This document shows positions 59,835 to 64,000 of a stretch of DNA of 64,000 nucleotides, piece after piece. Numbering within the stretch: the first letter of the stretch is position 1; the number at the start of each line of letters is the position of its first letter. Both the position numbers and the translations under genes were made by a program. This stretch comes from Eragrostis nindensis (lineage: Eukaryota > Streptophyta > Magnoliopsida > Poales > Poaceae): assembly GCA_012490785.1 (NCBI GenBank), contig JAAXCT010001171.1:124001-188000 (forward strand). Reading direction: 5' to 3'. The notes below the pieces were generated by a model. It was not told the DNA's origin. It searched no databases and worked only from the letters and a program-made list of their open reading frames with translations.

Positions 59835-61761
59835 ATGCTGCCGGCGGTGCGGTACCTGCTGGGTTCGCCCGGCGGCAACGGGTTCGGGTCCAAGTCCACC
59901 GCGGAGGACGTGTGCCCGGACCTCCAGTCTGTGACGGCCATCATCACCGGCGCCACGTCGGGGATCGGGGCGGAGACGGCGCGGGTGCTGGCCAAGCGCG
60001 GCGCGCGGGTGGTCATCCCGGCGCGGAGCCTCAAGGCCGCCGAGGACATGCGCGCGCGCATCCGCGTCGAGTGCCCCGCCGCCGACGTCCTCGTGCTCCC
60101 GCTCGACCTCAGCTCGCTCGCCTCCGTCCGCGCCTTCGCCGACCGATTCCTCCAACTCGGACTGCCGCTCCACCTCCTCATGTACGTCTTCTTTGGTCGC
60201 CTTAATTCCATTCATCACACACACATATATGCCATGTCCGATCGATCGATCGCGTTGGCTCATAGATAGAATTCGATCGATGCAGAAACAATGCGGGCAA
60301 GTTCTCGCACGGGCAGCTCGCGCTCTCGGAGGACGGCGTCGAGATGACCTTCGCCACCAACTATCTCGGTACGCCCACGCATGCACTTCATAGTTCATGC
60401 TAAGCGTGCTTCTCTCCTCTAAGTCCTCTTGGGACGGCGATCACTAGATGAATTTGGCAATCACCTATCTCAGGTCATTTCCTGCTGACGAAGCTGCTGT
60501 TGGGGCGCATGGCGGAGACGGCGGCGGCCACGGGCGTCCAGGGCCGCATCGTCAACGTGTCGTCCAGCGTGCACGGCTGGTTCGCCGGCGACTGGGCCGA
60601 GTACCTCCACCTTGTCACCCGCCGCAAGATGTGAGTCCTCCTTTCTCCTCCTGCTGCTAGCGTCCAAGTGTTGTTGGTGACGATCAGGTTAGTATTTAAC
60701 TAGTCGATCGACCCCGGCATGCTGATTCTGTGTCGTATGTGCAACAACCAACCAAGAACAGAGCTTACGACGCGACGCAGGCGTACGCGGTGTCGAAGCT
60801 CGCCAACGTGCTGCACACCCGCGCGCTTGCCGCGCGCCTCCAGGTGCGTTGCGTGCGTCCACCACCCAACCCAACCCAACCCATTGATCTGAGCTGAGCT
60901 CGCCACAAGTTTTGGTTGCTGATGAGTTCGCTTCGCTTTCCTTTTCCGGGCGTGTGGTCGGTCGGGTTTGATTAGGAAATGGGCGCCAACGTGACGGCGA
61001 ACTGCGTCCACCCGGGAATCGTCAGGACACGCCTCAACCGCGACCGCGACGGCCTCCTCACCGGTACTGTATCTGTCTATATATCCTTGGACACTGTCTT
61101 TTTTTCGAAAGAACTCCTTTGCGCACTGTCAACTGGGTGACTTGCATCGGATGGTCAACAACGGCAAGCAACTGATGAATGGATGGAATAATTTTTTTTG
61201 TCTCTGCAGATCTGGTGTTCTTGCTGCTGTCCAAGCTGCTGAAAACGATCCCTCAGGTGACTAATTAACGTGCCCCTCCACCAAATCTCTTTATTTATGC
61301 CCTGCTCCATGTGTCGGGTCCCGTGCGCTGTCTTTGCTCTTGCCCTGCTGCTCGCTCCCTCCCTCTCTGCTGCTACTCCTACTATGCCTGCAGTGGCAGC
61401 TGCGTATAGGAGAGAGAGAGAGAACAGAGAGAGCAGAGCTTTGGTTTGCTCCGGAGTGGAGTAATTATTGCCGCGCCGCGTAACCGCGTTGCGTTAACCC
61501 CTCGCGGTCAATCCACTAATCCGTCGGTTGTCTCGTTGGCAGGCTGCGGCGACCACGTGCTACGTGGCGGCCCACCCGAGGGTGGCCGGCGTCACCGGCC
61601 GCTACTTCGCCGACTGCAACGAGGCGCTGCCGTCGCCGGCCGCCACCAGCGCCCACGAGGCCGAGCGCCTCTGGCAGATATCCGAGGCCATGGTCGACGG
61701 CAGGACGGACCTTGAAGAATTATTATTCCCAGACCAGGCAGGAGCATCTGATCGAACCTGA
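59835..61761 (+). CDS. Short-chain dehydrogenase/reductase, TIC32-like
   Basis: Seven exons: 59835-60181, 60286-60368, 60474-60630, 60762-60843, 60976-61063, 61210-61256, 61543-61761; 1023 bp, 340 residues, in phase, intact. The cofactor site is AIITGATSGIGAETARVLAK, followed by ARSLKAAED, LPLDLSSLASVRAFAD, NNAGKFSHGQLALSEDG, FATNYLGHFLLTKLLL, the active-site Ser in GRIVNVSSSVHGWF, and the catalytic pair in QAYAVSKLANVLH (Y-x-x-x-K). The C-terminus ends ELLFPDQAGASDRT. Length and motifs place it in the classical/extended SDR group with plant TIC32, forever-young oxidoreductase and retinol dehydrogenase-like proteins; the true substrate is unknown. TIC32 itself is a calmodulin-regulated redox part of the chloroplast import machine, but whether this protein is in plastids cannot be told. 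Confidence 0.93.
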
Positions 61762-64000
61762 CCAAATGATCTCTAGCTCCTTATACAAGTTGTTTTTTTC
61801 TCCCTTGTCTTTACCACCCCAAACAAGATGTACAATATACGTATATACATATATTCGTAGCAATATACTAGTAGTGTAAAGGTTAATTAGTGATCCTGCT
61901 GCATGTGTATGTTTGAACAATGTACCATTTGCTTTGACTTGTGGTCGGTGATAATATACTCTACAGTTGTACTACTCCGGGTACTCGTACTGTACCAGTT
62001 GCCGTGCTGCCTGTACCGGTTCCTTTTGTCAGTGAGATACGCACGCATGCACTCCTGTACTAGTCCTGTAGTCTTGTTCCTCCCCATCCATCCACCGATC
62101 GATCTGTCAGACATGGCACACGCACGCTTGGCCTTGTTGGAACATGCATCCAGTCCAGTTCATGCATGCGAGTAGTACAAGGTGCATGCATGCCTGCTGC
62201 CTCAACTGAATTGTCTTGTTCGATTGATCCATCGATCACGCCATGCGCGATGCCTCTGCTTCGGACGTCGGACGTTGCGAAAAGCGATCTGTGATCACCA
62301 CGACGGCCCCCGTCAAAATGATTGCTTCCTTCCGCTCGTGGCTTGCAGCGGACGGACGTGGATGGAAGAGGACTGGATGTTTCTCGGAACTCGCTTGGAG
62401 TTGGACACTTGCTTTGCGACATGGACTGATGCTTTTGGATGGTAGGTGACGTCCACTCTCCACTCCAGCTTTTCGTCTTTCTTTCCATTATTTCCTATTT
62501 TCTTCTTCGAGCGGATAATCACATCCCACCGCAAAAAGGGTCATGCGTTCTGTAAGTAGCAAGGACGATCGATGTTCTATCAACATGAGGGATTCTGAAT
62601 TTGTATGCTCATTCTCTTGCGTGTATGTGAGTGAGTATGAATCGGTTGCTTGCACGATACTAATGCTTTAATATACTACTACTCCACTAATTTGCTTTCA
62701 TTCCATTCATCACTTGCAACTTGCAAGTTTGCAACAGCAGTTCATGGCCAAAACAGCCTCACGGTTCGTTGTACCTAAAATATTTCCATTCTACGATGCT
62801 CTGCCATATGCGAACATGGCCTACAGGTATTGCATCATGAAACCAAAGGTAGGGTAGGGAAGAGATTCCTGCATCATCCATTCATCCTTCAGTCCTTCTG
62901 GAGACGAGACTGAGTGCTATCCAGTGAAGTGAGATGACTAGAGTTGTGAGCGTGTCTAGCTTTTTTTTTTTTTTTTTTAAGGAACGTGAACATGTCTAGC
63001 TGTGCATGGCCCACAGCTTCCAGGCCTTTTAGACCATCAAAGGCCCAGTACGACAGGCCTTCTCAGCCTTTTAATCATACTTCCCATTGACAACATGAGG
63101 CCCAGCTTTGCAGGTGACCACAAGCAAAACCACTTTTATGCCCCCACACGTGTTCCTTGTGTGTGCTGCAAAGTGCATGGATCGCGTTGAGAACGAGAGA
63201 AAAAGCAGCCATTACTGTCAAGTCTTCAAGGAAAAAGCTGCATACCCAACTCAACAGTCAAGATGGCAATAGTCTGCATAGTGTCATGAAGTTGCACTTC
63301 ACTATAATCGTGAAACGTTGCTCACAAGTGCTAGATGATTGCCTGAAGCACAGAAGCATGGCAAAATGATGTAGCCACGTCTTCATTCTGATAGAACTGT
63401 TCATAATCATAACTGAATTGAGCACCCACTGGCCGTTACAGCCACAAAGAGAGTTGAACCAAACTCGAACCACCACGACCTCCCATTAATAACATGATTA
63501 ATGCCACTCGCATTTTTCTTTTGCATCCACAAATAGAAATTTCCTGAAGCGCACTTCGCCCTAAAAAAAAATTCGGGATACTTTCCAATCCAGAAGCATA
63601 ATAGGCAATGCTAGACTAGGAGGTTACCAACCAGTCATCAAATCGATTGCTTCTCCCCGAATTCCTGCTCTCCTTGCCGCAACTTCCAACTCGAGAAAAG
63701 CATTTCACTATGAGAAATTATACAGTCCAAATAGCAAGCCAGACACATGATTATTTTCCGTCTTGAAATCCACATAACAACTCACGCGTGCTCATTTATT
63801 TTTTGGCGAAACCATTAACAGGCGTGATTTGACGACATGCATGTGCAATTAAAAAAAAAAACTCGACCTGCCGGGGGTAAGACCGCCCCCGACGGCATTT
63901 TGCTAAGGAGAAGAGCCTCTCACGCGGCCGAGAAAACCCCCGAACCCCCTCCCCGATCCTACACAGGGACTCAGCTGGCCGTTGTGAGCTTCGGCGCGAG
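61762..64000. other. 3' flank of the SDR gene and spacer, no supported gene
   Basis: AT-rich with short ORFs; a T18 run at about 62961. No domains recognised. Confidence 0.4.
63855..64000. repeat. Dispersed-repeat-like end, cut by window
   Basis: After an A-run, the text CTCGACCTGCCGGGGGTAAG, ACCGCCCCCGACGGCA and GGCCGAGAAAACCCCCGAAC resembles a sequence that recurs in grass retroelement fragments (memory, not checked). It continues past the edge. Confidence 0.3.

Noticed and set aside
1..64000. CRISPR arrays, bacterial operons, tRNA or rRNA genes
   Set aside because: None seen; all genes are of plant type with introns. The B-box-like GTTCAAGTCC at about 44510 lies inside the miniature LTR element and has no matching tRNA fold.

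Overview
This is plant nuclear DNA from a grass. The genes have GT-AG introns and GC-rich first exons next to AT-rich introns. The proteins match families known from cereals. The gaps hold grass-type miniature transposons: Tourist, Stowaway, hAT and Mutator-like. The codon style and element content suit a panicoid grass, but species cannot be read from sequence alone. Nothing bacterial, no CRISPR and no rRNA or tRNA gene was seen.

Layout, left to right: the 3' end of a DUF295 (F-box/KIB-type) gene (+, 1-475); a 14-exon, highly divergent GAPDH-like gene with an unrecognised N-terminal extension (-, 851-4718); an LTR-like stretch (about 5.5-6.1 kb); an ARM-repeat protein (-, 8074-9764); a Tourist MITE (10.4 kb); two small possible membrane-protein ORFs (-, 12.1 and 12.8 kb); dihydrodipicolinate reductase of lysine synthesis (+, 13269-15548); an F-box protein like Arabidopsis At4g00755 (-, 17495-20281); a 1.13-kb Mutator-like element that may be a Pack-MULE (21131-22260); an F-box PP2-A13-type protein (-, 22953-24858); COP9 signalosome subunit 1 (+, 28172-31996); a rhomboid protease (-, 32965-35573); a foldback Mutator-like element (36 kb); an alpha/beta hydrolase (-, 38839-40959) with a second, similar first exon 2.4 kb upstream (43046-43357); a miniature LTR element and three nested Tourist elements (44.4-45.8 kb); mitochondrial OXA1 insertase (-, 47405-51226); a long gene-poor stretch with Tourist, Stowaway and hAT MITEs (51-59.7 kb); and a TIC32-like short-chain dehydrogenase (+, 59835-61761).

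The genes are unrelated single-copy functions, not a cluster acting together. Two F-box proteins, the partial DUF295 gene and CSN1 all touch the SCF/COP9 ubiquitin system, which is probably chance.

The most notable points are the divergent GAPDH-like gene with its new N-terminal part, the doubled first exon of the hydrolase, the MULE with a possible captured gene piece, the nested MITEs, and single-base indels that break several otherwise well-kept genes. These indels may be assembly errors.
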